Notes: generated by a model not told the origin, from the sequence alone. A stretch of 64,000 bases of DNA from Euglena gracilis (GCA_039621445.1 CP154955.1:30573471-30637470); one strand, 5' to 3'. Positions 1-12,100 are shown, counted from the stretch's first letter. Made by a program: numbers and translations.

Positions 1-835
1 TAAAACACACCAGGGGCGACCATTTTTGGGCCATCCCAACTTGATTTTGCTTTCAGACAGTTCTACTCAAGGGTTTTGGGTCCTGGATCTACATTCTGGG
101 AAAAAACTGCACAAGTTTTGGAGAAGCAATCAGGGGTGGCACATAAATTTGAATTTTATCCTTAACAAAACCAGGGGAGTCAGTAGTTATTCAGGTTTAC
201 AATAAAGTAACTGCAAGCTACCTCAGGAAGCAAGGGGGAAGGGTACAAGTCCAAGTACAAGTACAAGTACGTCGGAGAGATGGAAAGCAACGTCAGCACA
301 CTTGTCCGACAACTCCGACAGGGCCATGTCCGCGTTGGCCAACAAGACGAGGTCTGTACAGGAAGGAGTTCAGGTGGTCCACGAAGTTTGACTACCTGTG
401 CCACTCCCGTAAGTTTTCGAATGGCTCTTGCGCAATTCTTCGAGGTACAGCCTCCGCCATTCCACCCTTGTCCGGCTTGAAGCACGCCTTGAACGATTTG
501 ATCTTCAGCAATTCGCGTACTTCACAAACGTCCCCAGGCCTCGTTGTATATGCTCTCGTCTGTAGAACACAACGTCTCTGGTGTGATTGATGTCGTCATG
601 ATTGCTTGTGGTCCAAAGGGCGATCAAGATCCGCCAACTCTGGCGGAAAGCAGTAATAAGCACCCCCCAAAACAACACACCATGAACAAACAGCCGGCAC
701 AAACAAGCAGGATCTCACCCAACCGAAGAGCGAAGCCCGAGTGGTCTAATTTCTTAAGTGGCACGCGTTCATTCGTCTGACCTGGGGCCCCCGGACACCG
801 TTGTTCCTATAACAAAGTAATTTAACAATAGCAAG

Positions 836-1539
836 CAACAATACCAAAATAACAAGCAAGGGGTTCCCCCCAGTGGTGAGCGGCCCACTCCAACAGAGGG
901 GCAAAATCTTTTCTTACTCAAAACATTGAGCCTTCTTCCCAAGAAGTTTTTGAAATTCGCCAGAGGAGGGGTGTGGAGGCAGATGGTCGTTTTATTGAGG
1001 TCAAATTTATGAATGGTGTGCAACAACGTATGCTGAACGCCATGCGGCTGCTGGCACACTTGCAACCCATTGTGTTGCAGCAAGAGGACACGTCTTACCA
1101 TCAGCTGTGTCAACAACTGTTTTACTTTTTGCAGAGGCCGAAGTTAAACTCCTACGTGAAAGAAAGCGTAGGAGCATTCCTGGTGCTGTGACGGAGTCCA
1201 TCAACGTTTGATCCACTTCAGCAGATTTGCAAGTGGACAGAACGGTGCAGAACATCAATGGAGCAGGTAAAACACCAATTACCCCTAAAAGCTACAAGGC
1301 GCATTTTCCAACCGCACAGGTTTGGGACACTGGAGAAAAGGTGGCAAGGGCAATCTGCCCCTCAACAGGAGCTATGGCAGATCATACCCATCCCCATGGC
1401 GGGGGAAGAGCCTGGTCTATTGAATCAATGGTCGTGGACGTGGAGGAACATCCAGCTAGCCAGCCAGGATCCAGTGGAGAACCAAAGCCCACGGTGGGTC
1501 CCGAAAGTCTGCAGATTTATCAGTAAACACGCCCTCTAA
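836..1539 (+). pseudogene. Gag-like region of DIRS relic, copy A
   Basis: An open stretch around 973-1191 (helical, Gln- and Leu-rich, containing LLAHLQPIVLQQEDTSYHQL) is followed in two other frames by 1227-1526 and 1258-1539. Position just upstream of a reverse transcriptase is the main reason to call it Gag; there is no zinc knuckle and no diagnostic motif. The frame changes imply decay. It could equally be a linker or an unrelated first ORF. Confidence 0.4.
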
Positions 1540-1736
1540 ATCACATGATTCAGTGCAGGAAAAAACAGTGTGGGTGACACCTCCATGCCCCAAATACTAA
1601 TGAAAATTCTGTTGTGGTGGAAAAATCATGGAAACCCTTTTCTCTGTCGAATTCTGCGGGAAAGCATTCAACCATATTCTCCATTACCCCAAACTTGTCA
1701 AAAAGCACAAGGTTCTATGGGACATAAGAATTTGGT

Positions 1737-2660
1737 TTGACAAACAAGATTTTGAGTGATTACAAATCCTCAGGTGCAGTCAGAAAGATACCCCCAGGGG
1801 CTGTGTCCAGGATCTTGGTGCCTTGGTTTATCATTTCAAAACGGGAAAAGGACACCATCAAACATCGTTTGATCACAAGTTGCAAAGACCTGAACACCTT
1901 TTTCACAGCCCCCCCATTCAAACTGACCTTCCTGTCAGGAATAATTCCCTACCTTCAACAGGGTGGTGGGGGAGTTAGACTTCAAGGAAGCATACTTCCA
2001 TCTCCTCCTTCATCCTCTCATTCAGAAATTTTTACAGCTTCAGGTGGGGAAAACGGTGTGGGGAAAAGCCAGCCTTGGAGTCAGCAATGTAGCATTCTCG
2101 TTCATACAATTTATGAAACCTCTGGAAAACCTGTGGCCCATCAAAGGCATCCTAGCCTTTGTATATCTCGACGATATACTGATTTTAGCGAAATGCTCCC
2201 AGATGGTGCAAAAAACATCTAACTGTCATGGTCCAAGACTTGCTGGCAGCAGGTTTCAAAATCAGCATCCCCAAAAGTGTGTTACTCCCAAGTCAAATTT
2301 TTCCCCACTTGGGAGCTGTGATAAATTTGGCAGAAGGAAAACGTCAAGTCCCACCTCAAAAAAAAAAACCTAGGAAAAGAAATAGGAAAGGTTTTGGTTG
2401 CTAGTCACCTCACTTGTCGAAAAACGGCTGTAATTATGTGTCAAATTTGTTCAAACCTCACCCCCCTACCTTTCCTAAGGGCATTAACCAACACCCTCAA
2501 AGAGTTTGTGGACCTTCATCAAACCCACAGCTGGGTTTATCAGGTAACCGTACCACAGTCCATAAAAGAACATATTTTGTCACTAAAGCTTCTTCTTGCA
2601 GAGGCCCATTGTGAGTCACTGGTCCTGGCAATTGTAATTAGTCACAGTGGTACTCCCTAA
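1737..2660 (+). pseudogene. DIRS-type reverse transcriptase relic, copy A
   Basis: The reverse-transcriptase palm is readable across several frames. KILSDYKSSGAVRKI and the WFIISKREKDTIKHRLI segment correspond to the N-terminal fingers of DIRS polymerases. GELDFKEAYFHLLLHP carries the first catalytic aspartate, and FVYLDDILILAKCSQM carries the paired catalytic aspartates in the YLDD form. The frame shifts before GELDFKEAY (about 1963), again at an A-run near 2212 and again at the A-run near 2360. A connection segment (LTNTLKEFVDLHQTHSWVYQ) follows. The product would have copied element RNA to DNA; with these shifts it cannot encode a full enzyme. Confidence 0.85.
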
Positions 2661-2867
2661 TTCAAAAAGAGACTACTAATTTCAGGTCATTTCTTCTATT
2701 TCTGTGTAGCTGGCAACAAACGTGCACTGTTTACCTGGGCTTACCTGGATGTCTTTGGACTTTTCTGGAAGTGCACTCTGATTGGGAATTTTGCCTGCAG
2801 CTGGTCAAGTCAAGAAGAGTTGCAAGTTGGAAAGAGCAGGCAAGCATGCAAAGGGCACCAGCGGTAA

Positions 2868-3058
2868 AACACACCAGGGGCGACCATTTTTGGGCCATCC
2901 CAACTTGATTTTGCTTTCAGACAGTTCTACTCAAGGGTTTTGGGTCCTGGATCTACATTCTGGGAAAAAACTGCACAAGTTTTGGAGAAGCAATCAGGGG
3001 TGGCACATAAATTTGAATTTTATCCTTAACAAAACCAGGGGAGTCAGTAGTTTATTCA
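2868..3058 (+). pseudogene. RNase H N-terminal fragment at the copy A/B junction
   Basis: The frame 2782-3075 contains LILLSDSSTQGFWVLDL followed by WHINLNFIL. This fits the start of DIRS RNase H (an aspartate in a DxSxxG context, then an HIN motif before the next helix). It breaks off abruptly into non-homologous sequence about 50 bp later, so RNase H is truncated in every repeat unit. The same fragment recurs near 5732-5920 in the third partial copy. Confidence 0.7.
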
Positions 3059-3699
3059 GGTTTACAATAAAGTAACTGCAAGCTACCTCAGGAAGCAAGG
3101 GGGAAGGGTACAAGTCCAAGTACAAGTACAAGTACGTCGGAGAGATGGAAAGCAACGTCAGCACACTTGTCCGACAACTCCGACAGGGCCATGTCCGCGT
3201 TGGCCAACAAGACGAGGTCTGTACAGGAAGGAGTTCAGGTGGTCCACGAAGTTTGACTACCTGTGCCACTCCCGTAAGTTTTCGAATGGCTCTTGCGCAA
3301 TTCTTCGAGGTACAGCCTCCGCCATTCCACCCTTGTCCGGCTTGAAGCACGCCTTGAACGATTTGATCTTCAGCAATTCGCGTACTTCACAAACGTCCCC
3401 AGGCCTCGTTGTATATGCTCTCGTCTGTAGAACACAACGTCTCTGGTGTGATTGATGTCGTCATGATTGCTTGTGGTCCAAAGGGCGATCAAGATCCGCC
3501 AACTCTGGCGGAAAGCAGTAATAAGCACCCCCCAAAACAACACACCATGAACAAACAGCCGGCACAAACAAGCAGGATCTCACCCAACCGAAGAGCGAAG
3601 CCCGAGTGGTCTAATTTCTTAAGTGGCACGCGTTCATTCGTCTGACCTGGGGCCCCCGGACACCGTTGTTCCTATAACAAAGTAATTTAACAATAGCAA

Positions 3700-4404
3700 G
3701 CAACAATACCAAAATAACAAGCAAGGGGTTCCCCCCAGTGGTGAGCGGCCCACTCCAACAGAGGGGCAAAATCTTTTCTTGCTCAAAACATTGAGCCTTC
3801 TTCCCAAGAAGTTTTTGAAATTCGCCAGAGGAGGGGTGTGGAGGCAGATGGTCGTTTTATTGAGGTCAAATTTATGAATGGTGTGCAACAACGTATGCTG
3901 AACGCCATGCGGCTGCTGGCACACTTGCAACCCATTGTGTTGCAGCAAGAGGACACGTCTTACCATCAGCTGTGTCAACAACTGTTTTACTTTTTGCAGA
4001 GGCCGAAGTTAAACTCCTACGTGAAAGAAAGCGTAGGAGCATTCCTGGTGCTGTGACGGAGTCCATCAACGTTTGATCCACTTCAGCAGATTTGCAAGTG
4101 GACAGAACGGTGCAGAACATCAATGGAGCAGGTAAAACACCAATTACCCCTAAAAGCTACAAGGCGTATTTTCCAACCGCACAGGTTTGGGACACTGGAG
4201 AAAAGGTGGCAAGGGCAATCTGCCCCTCAACAGGAGCTATGGCAGATCATACCCATCCCCATGGCGGGGGAAGAGCCTGGTCTATTGAATCAATGGTCGT
4301 GGACGTGGAGGAACATCCAGCTAGCCAGCCAGGATCCAGTGGAGAACCAAAGCCCACGGTGGGTCCCGAAAGTCTGCAGATTTATCAGTAAACACGCCCT
4401 CTAA
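3700..4404 (+). pseudogene. Gag-like region of DIRS relic, copy B
   Basis: This is a near-identical duplicate of 836-1539, shifted by about 2,865 bp. I see two changes: an A-to-G near 3781 and a C-to-T near 4167. It has the same fragmented frames (3838-4056, 4092-4391, 4123-4404). The function assignment rests on position only. Confidence 0.4.
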
Positions 4405-4601
4405 ATCACATGATTCAGTGCAGGAAAAAACAGTGTGGGTGACACCTCCATGCCCCAAATACTAATGAAAATTCTGTTGTGGTGGAAAAATCATGGAAAC
4501 CCTTTTCTCTGTCGAATTCTGCGGGAAAGCATTCAACCATATTCTCCATTACCCCAAACTTGTCAAAAAGCACAAGGTTCTATGGGACATAAGAATTTGG
4601 T

Positions 4602-5524
4602 TTGACAAACAAGATTTTGAGTGATTACAAATCCTCAGGTGCAGTCAGAAAGATACCCCCAGGGGCTGTGTCCAGGATCTTGGTGCCTTGGTTTATCATT
4701 TCAAAACGGGAAAAGGACACCATCAAACATCGTTTGATCACAAGTTGCAAAGACCTGAACACCTTTTTCACAGCCCCCCCATTCAAACTGACCTTCCTGT
4801 CAGGAATAATTCCCTACCTTCAACAGGGTGGGGGGGGAGTTAGACTTCAAGGAAGCATACTTCCATCTCCTCCTTCATCCTCTCATTCAGAAATTTTTAC
4901 AGCTTCAGGTGGGGAAAACGGTGTGGGGAAAAGCCAGCCTTGGAGTCAGCAATGTAGCATTCCTGTTCATGCAATTTATGAAACCTCTGGAAAACCTGTG
5001 GCCCATCAAAGGCATCCTAGCCTTTGTATATCTCGACGATATACTGATTTTAGCGAAATGCTCCCAGATGGTGCAAAAAACATCTAACTGTCATGGTCCA
5101 AGACTTGCTGGCAGCAGGTTTCAAAATCAGCATCCCCAAAAGTGTGTTACTCCCAAGTCAAATTTTTCCCCACTTGGGAGCTGTGATAAATTTGGCAGAA
5201 GGAAAACGTCAAGTCCCACCTCAAAAAAAAAACCTAGGAAAAGAAATAGGAAAGGTTTTGGTTGCTAGTCACCTCACTTGTCGAAAAACGGCTGTAATTA
5301 TGTGTCAAATTTGTTCAAACCTCACCCCCCTACCTTTCCTAAGGGCATTAACCAACACCCTCAAAGAGTTTGTGGACCTTCATCAAACCCACAGCTGGGT
5401 TTATCAGGTAACCGTACCACAGTCCATAAAAGAACATATTTTGTCACTAAAGCTTCTTCTTGCAGAGGCCCATTGTGAGTCACTGGTCCTGGCAATTGTA
5501 ATTAGTCACAGTGGTACTCCCTAA
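4602..5524 (+). pseudogene. DIRS-type reverse transcriptase relic, copy B
   Basis: Same domain order as copy A: fingers at 4602-4820, GELDFKEAYFHLLLHP and VYLDDILILA in 4828-5090, then a C-terminal frame 5093-5524 reading MVQDLLAAGFKISIPKSV. The A-run near 5224 is one base shorter here, so the C-terminal frame stays open where copy A is broken. The shift between YLDD and MVQDLL is shared with copy A. A few substitutions lie near 4956-4971 (FLFMQF here, FSFIQF in copy A). Confidence 0.85.
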
Positions 5525-5993
5525 TTCAAAAAGAGACTACTAATTTCAGGTCATTTCTTCTATTTCTGTGTAGCTGGCAACAAACGTGCACTGTTTACCT
5601 GGGCTTACCTGGATGTCTTTGGACTTTTCTGGAAGTGCACTCTGATTGGGAATTTTGCCTGCAGCTGGTCAAGTCAAGAAGAGTTGCAAGTTGGAAAGAG
5701 CAGGCAAGCATGCAAAGGGCACCAGCGGTAAAACACACCAGGGGCGACCATTTTTGGGCCATCCCAACTTGATTTTGCTTTCAGACAGTTCTACTCAAGG
5801 GTTTTGGGTCCTGGATCTACATTCTGGGAAAAAACTGCACAAGTTTTGGAGAAGCAATCAGGGGTGGCACATAAATTTGAATTTTATCCTTAACAAAACC
5901 AGGGGAGTCAGTAGTTATTCAGGTTTACAATAAAGTAACTGCAAGCTACCTCAGGAAGCAAGGGGGAAGGGTACAAGTCCCGAACTAAATTAT

Positions 5994-6560
5994 TTGCCTC
6001 CTTTTACTATGGGCAGTGGAAAAAATGTTCAAATTCGAGATCAGTGGGTGCCAATCCAGCAAATGCGCGCAAAAACCTTTGTCCAGGTGGACCCAGTACC
6101 CAGAGGATTACACCCTAAACAATCACCTTTTCTAAAGGATCATCTGCCATTTCAAGGACGATGTTCAGCCAACAGTTGACTGCTTTTCACGTCCAGGGAA
6201 TTTCAAATTTCCAAAACTTATTTGTCAATGGCCTTACCAATAAGCTTTCAGGGTGGATGCCCTATTTTTTCCCCTGCGAGACTTGACTCAAACCAATACT
6301 TGACGCAAAGCCCTCCTCTAAAATTATTACAAACTGGTTACACAGGCTGAGAGAAAATCCTCAGAACATCAGCCTTTTCATTTGCCCCTTTTTGGGCTTT
6401 CAGCACCATGGTGGCCCCCAAAAATCAAATGAGAGTAAAACACACAAAATTTCTCGTTATACCCCAAGGAGGGCATTCTTTTTAATTGCTTGCGGCACTG
6501 CACGCCCTGGCCAAAATTTCCCCTAGCCTGCACAGTGTTATCAGGGGGAAGTTTGAAAAA
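5994..6560 (+). pseudogene. RNase H tail and linker of the DIRS relic
   Basis: In 5994-6179 the peptide VQIRDQWVPIQQMRAKTFVQVDP matches the end of a DIRS RNase H. The comparable piece in the minus-strand element at 26.1 kb reads VVWVTTNEQMADSLTREQRD. The segment after it (6180-6560) is open only in short pieces and corresponds in position to the linker/methyltransferase-like region that precedes the recombinase in DIRS elements. The central part of RNase H is missing between about 5920 and 6010. Confidence 0.55.
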
Positions 6561-6592
6561 CAGGAGGTCAACCCTTCCAACATTACACTTTA

Positions 6593-7315
6593 TTGCCAGC
6601 AGTCAAAATTTTAAGACCGTTACAACTCAACTCGTCTTTTCAGCTTTTGTATGCAGTCATGAAGGACATGGGGTTGTACCCCCCCTCAGCCACCTACCGA
6701 TACATTGCACAGGGCATCCAAAAAATTATTTCAGCTTTCAGTGTCACGGGCCAGAAACGCTTACAGTTCTTGTCTGATTACCACAAGATTCCGGAGTCTG
6801 ATGCTTGAAAAAATTCTTCAACATCTGTGAAAAAAATGGCCATCATCTGTGCAAAAATACGCCGATTTTTGTGATGACACCACCATTGTGCAAATACTGG
6901 CTTCTGGGGATGCTCCCTTGAATAGTTTGCGCTTTCCTAACCTGTGCTTACGACTCATAGTTGCTTTGTGTTTATTTTGTTTTTCCTAGGTGGGGATTTG
7001 GCTTCTTTACTTCGAACATGTTCCACGGTTCAGGAATTTTTTTGTAAAAATTAGAAGTGAAGGTTGGAAATTTCCTCTCTGACTTCACAAGTACACATCA
7101 GTCCAGTTCATTTGTTGGTGGAATATGTCAGACGTACAGAACACATGGGTAAAATTAGGGGACCTGTTTTCTTTTCACTTCAATCCACCCTCTCACGCTT
7201 TGAAATCAATGATCCCACCAAACGTTTTTTGTTGCAGCAGGATGTGCCTGCTCTTTATGTGGAACACAGCACAAGGGGTGCAGGTATCACTTTTGCCAAA
7301 TAAGCAAGTGTAATG
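6593..7315 (+). pseudogene. DIRS tyrosine recombinase relic
   Basis: Pieces in several frames line up with a DIRS tyrosine recombinase. MKDMGLYPPSATYRYIAQG (6650-6720) is in the N-terminal core. LRFPNLCLRLIVALCLF (about 6930-6980) is the helix before the catalytic arginine. HSTRGAGITFAK (about 7267-7302) is the H-x-x-R box. At least three frameshifts separate them, and the nucleophilic tyrosine is not visible downstream. Such enzymes integrate circular element DNA without target duplication; this copy is dead. Confidence 0.7.
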
Positions 7316-7441
7316 ATTTAAAAAGTTTTACGTCCCACTATTTGTGCATCAATGCCCCCAAAAAGGGTGCATAAAAAATGGTGCACAAAATGCAGTGCAC
7401 AAAATCTCACCCAACCGACATGTGAAGCCCGAGAGGTCAAT

Positions 7442-7880
7442 GCACTCCGGGGACCTTCAGGGAACAAGGAGGAAATGACCAGGAGGGCGAAGCACAAGGG
7501 CAGGGCGAGCCCTCCCGCCACTTGTGACACTTCTGGCCTTTACGCTGAATTTTTATGTTGGATGCCCGACCCACACTGGTGGTTCGTTTGACTTCTTCCA
7601 GGTCAGAGGACCTGAATAAACAGAGGATTCATGAGAAAAAAAATGGAACATCTTGTTGTTGGAATACATACCATAGGGCTGGAGAAAAAACGCTTCGCAC
7701 CAGACGCCGTGGGGGAGGAAGCCCGACAACCACCTCCGGCAACAAACACGCAGTAAGAAGCACCCCTCCAAAAACACACCACGAACAAACACCCGGCACA
7801 AACAAGCAAGACCTCGCCCTGCCCTTGTACTTCGCCCTTCTGGTCATTTCCTCCTGGTTCCCTGAAGGTCCCCGGAGCGC
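7442..7880. repeat. Inverted pair of DIRS-type terminal repeats
   Basis: 7442-7509 and 7813-7880 are inverted copies of 68 bp with four mismatches, 303 bp apart. Outside and between them are words seen at other DIRS ends here: a GAAGCCCGAGAGGTC-like block at about 7425 and a CCGGCACAAACAAGCA block at about 7785. The arrangement looks like two element ends facing each other, or an internal complementary region next to a terminal repeat. Confidence 0.75.
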
Positions 7881-8103
7881 ACTTAAATGAAAGGGGATTA
7901 TTTGTGGACATTGGGGAATGGACACCATCCTCTCCCATGTTTCCAACGGCCGTAATGACCTGCTGGTTGTTGTCTCTGCCCCGTGCGGGGTCTTCTGACT
8001 ACTGTCTGCCAAAGTCCGTGACAATCACTTTGGGAGGTCTGGGTTGTGGAAGTTTCTTTTGTGGAAAATTATTTTGGGGAAGGGACAGCCACGGTTCGCT
8101 CCA

Positions 8104-8216
8104 GTGTCGGCTGCCGCTGGCGTGCGCAGCCAAAAATTTCCCAGAAAATTCCCCAAAACCCCCGGTAGGAATAACCAGAGCAAGTGAACCGCCACGCGGG
8201 TGGAATAGGAACCCCA
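8104..8216 (+). repeat. 113-bp dispersed direct repeat, copy 1
   Basis: Starting GTGTCGGCTGCCGCTGGCGT, this stretch recurs at 12773-12885 in the same orientation with about ten differences. It lies immediately 5' of the preferred start of the coiled-coil protein and probably belongs to a non-coding leader of the element. Confidence 0.85.
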
Positions 8217-8218
8217 AC

Positions 8219-9145
8219 ATGGTACGCAGAGGTGGCTTCACTAACTCTGTTAGTGAAGGATTTTTGGATTCGGTCTGTGACAAATCAGAAACCCAAACGG
8301 AGGAAGAAATAATTCAAGAAATGGTTGAGCGTCGAATGAAAGCTGCTGGCATGTGGGCAGTAAATTTTTCAGTGCAATCATCTTCTCAGCAAATTTCTGT
8401 TTCTGAACCACCCAATGTGGAAAGCAGAGGTGTTGATTCTGCTGGCTCTGCCAGCAGAATCTGTTCAGATGCTGAAGGTGGTGGTTCTTCATCTCTGAAA
8501 GGTGAAACTGAAATAAAAGACCGTCCTCTTGTTTTTGAGGATTCTGACAGTGAAAGTTTTGAGGAAGGATCCAACCAGCGTGAGCCTAGTTATCTTGAGG
8601 GACTTGATCTGGCTGAGTGGCGTCGGAGAATTGAACGACGAATGGAACGAATAGACAAAACTGTCCGAGGTTGGTGTTATGACCTTGAAGTCCGTTTTGA
8701 GAATTATTACGTGTCCCTGTTTGAGAGAGACAAGGCTCTGACAAAAAAGCTGGTTGACGTGCAATGTTTATTAAGTGTGGCAAAAGAAGAAATAGGACGA
8801 TTGGCGGAACAAATTAAAACGTTGGAACTGCAGATCGCTGAAAAGTTACAGCCCAGTGAAAAAAAATCACCAAGTCCAGAAAATTTTGTGTCTGTGAACC
8901 TGAATTCTGGACATGTCACGAAATTGCAACCGTCATCAGTGTCTTCTGAGAAATCTTCCTCAGATTTTGCTGCACAGCCAAGAAAATTCAGACAGGCAAA
9001 GAAATTCTGGAGACCTGCCAAAAACAGTTGGAACGACTTTCAGTTTTTAAGACCAAGTTGGTTTCACGATTGGTGGGGTTGGGACTGGTTTGCAAATCCC
9101 TGGAACAGCTGGGGGTGGTTTCCACCGCATCAGTGGTGGTGGTGA
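8219..9145 (+). CDS. Coiled-coil protein with tryptophan-rich C-terminus (probable DIRS ORF1/Gag)
   Basis: The frame is open from 7904, but the part before 8219 does not look coding and overlaps the 113-bp dispersed repeat. I prefer the ATG at 8219 (308 residues, MVRRGGFTNSV). Residues about 15-45 are acidic and helical (SETQTEEEIIQEMVERRMK), followed by a Ser/Glu-rich acidic linker. From about residue 125 a long helix (EWRRRIERRMERIDKTVRG, then a leucine heptad stretch ending KTLELQIAEKL) is a likely coiled coil. The last 30 residues hold about a dozen tryptophans (WFHDWWGWDWFANPW, ending QWWW). Its position just inside a pair of DIRS-type ends suggests a structural Gag-like protein. No zinc knuckle or enzymatic motif is present. 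It is intact, unlike its neighbours. Confidence 0.6.
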   Translation: MVRRGGFTNSVSEGFLDSVCDKSETQTEEEIIQEMVERRMKAAGMWAVNFSVQSSSQQISVSEPPNVESRGVDSAGSASRICSDAEGGGSSSLKGETEIKDRPLVFEDSDSESFEEGSNQREPSYLEGLDLAEWRRRIERRMERIDKTVRGWCYDLEVRFENYYVSLFERDKALTKKLVDVQCLLSVAKEEIGRLAEQIKTLELQIAEKLQPSEKKSPSPENFVSVNLNSGHVTKLQPSSVSSEKSSSDFAAQPRKFRQAKKFWRPAKNSWNDFQFLRPSWFHDWWGWDWFANPWNSWGWFPPHQWWW

Positions 9146-12100
9146 CTTTTTGAGGTCATTTTACAGGTCTAACCACTGACTGGCACCGCACAGCACTTTA
9201 CAGATCAGTATGTTTTTGTGGTTTGTTTGTGGCTTTGTGATTTTTGTTTTGTACTTCCTTTGTGTGATCTGGTCGGAGGCAGATGCGTAATCAGCCAGAA
9301 GTTTAAATCTGGATTTTCAGTTCACAGAGGGAAAAACTGCCAAGTCAAACATTTTTGAATCTGGTTTCTGGGGTGCATGTTTTTTCCACAGTTGCTTTCA
9401 ACTTAAATGGAGACGCCCAGCCATGATGCTTGGAAATTTCTCCTAGTGTTCAGGCAGCCAGATCAATGACCTTTCAGTTTCAGTTTCAGAGTTTTCAGAT
9501 TTGGTTGTCCCAAATGTCATTTGGGGTGGGGCACGGCATTGACATGTGTCATCATCCCAGACGGGGACAAATCAGGCATCTCAGGTGGAATTTTGGTTTG
9601 TGTTTTTGCTGGTCCTTTTGTCACGGGACAGTTTTTCCAGAGAGAAACTTACCCCCGGACAGGGACATATGTTGGAGAATCGGCACAGTTTTTGGGATTT
9701 TTCAGTCCAGTTTCATTGTGGTTTTCGAGTGTGGCAGCCCAGCAGTCCTGTGGCAGGTTTTATCTGGGTTTTTGCCAAGTCCCGAGGAAGGGTGAAGACC
9801 TCTAATCGACCACTCGAACCAAAAAGTTTTTTGGAAAGCGCGCAAAGAGGGGTTCCAAGGGTGGGGCTAGACCCAGGCCAGTGTGGCCACCCATCTAAGG
9901 GCTCAGGAAACAGTTTTCAGTTTTCAGTCAGTGGGAACCAAGGTGGAGGAAAAGACACCCCTGAGGAAAATTCATTTTTGGTCACAGCAGTGGCATCATC
10001 ATCATTTGGTTCAGTTTTCAGTGAAAAATCTGTTGATCTGGCGTTGCTTAAGACGAAGGGACCCCCCTACCAACGACTAGGAGCTTCTTTCCCCATGACT
10101 CTTCCCCATCTTTTGGCCTGACCTGCAGGGCTTGGACTCCCAAGAAGAGGGGGCACTATTCCATGAGGTAGGTCCAACCAGGGTTCGATATAAGGAGGGC
10201 GTACATGGTTTAGGTGGGGGGGGAACACTTTCTGTTGCATTTTTTTGGCTGTGGAGTTTGCTTAAGGGAGAAACACACAGGGCCCCCAATCCAAAACTCC
10301 CAAAGGCAATTTTTGCAGTTTGAGGCTTGCTTATACAGTTTTCGTGTGACCCATTTGATGGTCAAGATCTGATTTTAAGTGTCGTTTTGTTTCAGTGGTG
10401 AATTTTGCGTGCGTGCGTGTGTCCTTTGTCATGCAGGTTTTGCAAGCAATCAAGCAATCAATCACGAAATGAAGGAGCAAAGCAGTCACGTTATCAAGGA
10501 TTTTGACTGAACTGATTGAATTCAAAAATTCAACAGTTTGCAAAGCAGTTTCAATTTCAACAGTTTGCCAAGAAATGACTTCAAAGACTGGGATAATGAG
10601 CATTTCAATGAGATTGAGAACTGATTTCAATGACATTAATGAGACCCAAGCAATTGACTCACATGATTACAATTGTCATGATTGAAAGTGTGGATTTTTT
10701 GTGCAGTTGAAACGGTGGATACAATTTATACCCTCAAAGTGCTGGGGAGAGAAGCGTAATGGCTGACCCCAAAGAGCCTGCAGTGGGCAGTGGCCCGATG
10801 CACGGCCAATGCCCAGGTCCAGGCCCAGGTTGGCTGCTCCCACAGCGCTGAATCAGATTTTTCATGTTTTTGGGTCTCAGGATTTTGCTGGTGGTTTGGA
10901 GCAATTTTTTCTCCCCTCCTCGTGCAGCTGGGGGGGGGGGGGCTGTGTTGAGCCCTGTGTTTTTGTTGGTGTGGTGGATCAAATCAGTTTTGGCTTTACG
11001 GTTGGAATTTTTTGACTCAGAATTGGATACCCTGTGAGACGTTTGGGTGGGGACAGGAATGCATCATTTTGTGACCGTGACAGTTTTTGGTAACACCCCA
11101 GATTGTGATTGGGTTTGATGAAATTTCCATTTTTCCCATTTTATTTGTCGAATGGGGATTCTGATTTTGCAGCCAGGAATTTTTAACCCGTAACCCTCCC
11201 CGCTGGTTGACGGTGAGGGGGGGGGGCGACATTGTGAAGGCCCGTCCTTTGACATGTGTGAGGTTTCAGCCGGTTTGGATATTACGGCCCAGGTTTGTGA
11301 TTTTTTTGTTTGGAGGCTGAAGCCAGATTGACCCCCATGGCCCCATGTGACTGGGGGGGGGGGCAGTGAAAAATCGCTTTGGCTGAGAAAATTGGATTTG
11401 AATTTTCAGTATTTTTGATTTTGCCATGTCATTTGACCATTTGACCCCCATTGCCCCGTGTGATTGGGGGGGGGGGGGCAGTGAATTTTAATTGGCAATT
11501 GGTTGGTTTCGGCTGTGAATTGGTTGTGCCCACGGTCGGGCTGGAATGGCCTGGCCCCTATGCAACGGTATGCTGCTGGATGTTGCTTCTGTTGGGTTGG
11601 TTGCACTCGGTTGGACGTTGTTTGTTGTATGTGGCAGGTTGGAATTCTCGATTGGTTTTTCTTGAGGGATTTTGCAGGCCCTGTGTTGGACTCAGATTTT
11701 TTGATTTTTTTGAGGATTTTTGTTTCTGGAGGATTTTTATTCAAAGAGTTGGAAAAACCTGGGATTTTGATAATTTTTCTGGTGGGCGGCAAAACGAGTT
11801 GGAGTTTTAAAACTCAGTTTTTTGATTCGGTTTGGATTATGTCTATTCGTCAAAGGCATTTTTTTTCATGGAACACAGCTTGGAGGCAGCTGAACTCGGG
11901 GGGGGGGGGGACCCTGGACCGGAGTTGACCCCTCCTCCGTCCAAAGGCCCTGGTGTGGGCCAATTAAAAAAAAAACCCAGCCACGTGGGCACTAAAGCCC
12001 TGTGACATAGTGTCTGAGGGCCAATGTGAAGCCCTGTTCTCTTTGTGTTCAAAAAAAAAAATTGGCCCAGTCATTTTCGGTTTGGAGTGCATGACAAGGA

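Larger units (their letters stand above)
1..5980 (+). repeat. Tandem array of a DIRS-like element fragment (2,864-bp unit)
   Basis: The same sequence starts at 1, 2865 and 5729, giving two full units and a 252-bp partial third unit that diverges after 5980. I see only a handful of substitutions and 1-nt homopolymer differences between units. Examples are G-run and A-run lengths near 4830 and 5224, and one extra T near 3050. Each unit holds a terminal-repeat-like stretch (about 670-790), a gag-like region, a reverse transcriptase and the first part of RNase H. The recombinase is not in the repeated unit; it occurs once, after the last partial copy. Both full copies share the main reverse-transcriptase frameshift, so the duplication postdates inactivation. 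A collapsed or misassembled locus is the alternative. Confidence 0.93.

Noticed and set aside
9430-10121. A 191-codon frame after the Trp-rich ORF
   Set aside because: Three frames overlap here, with low-complexity Ser/Gly/Phe content and no domain or splice support.
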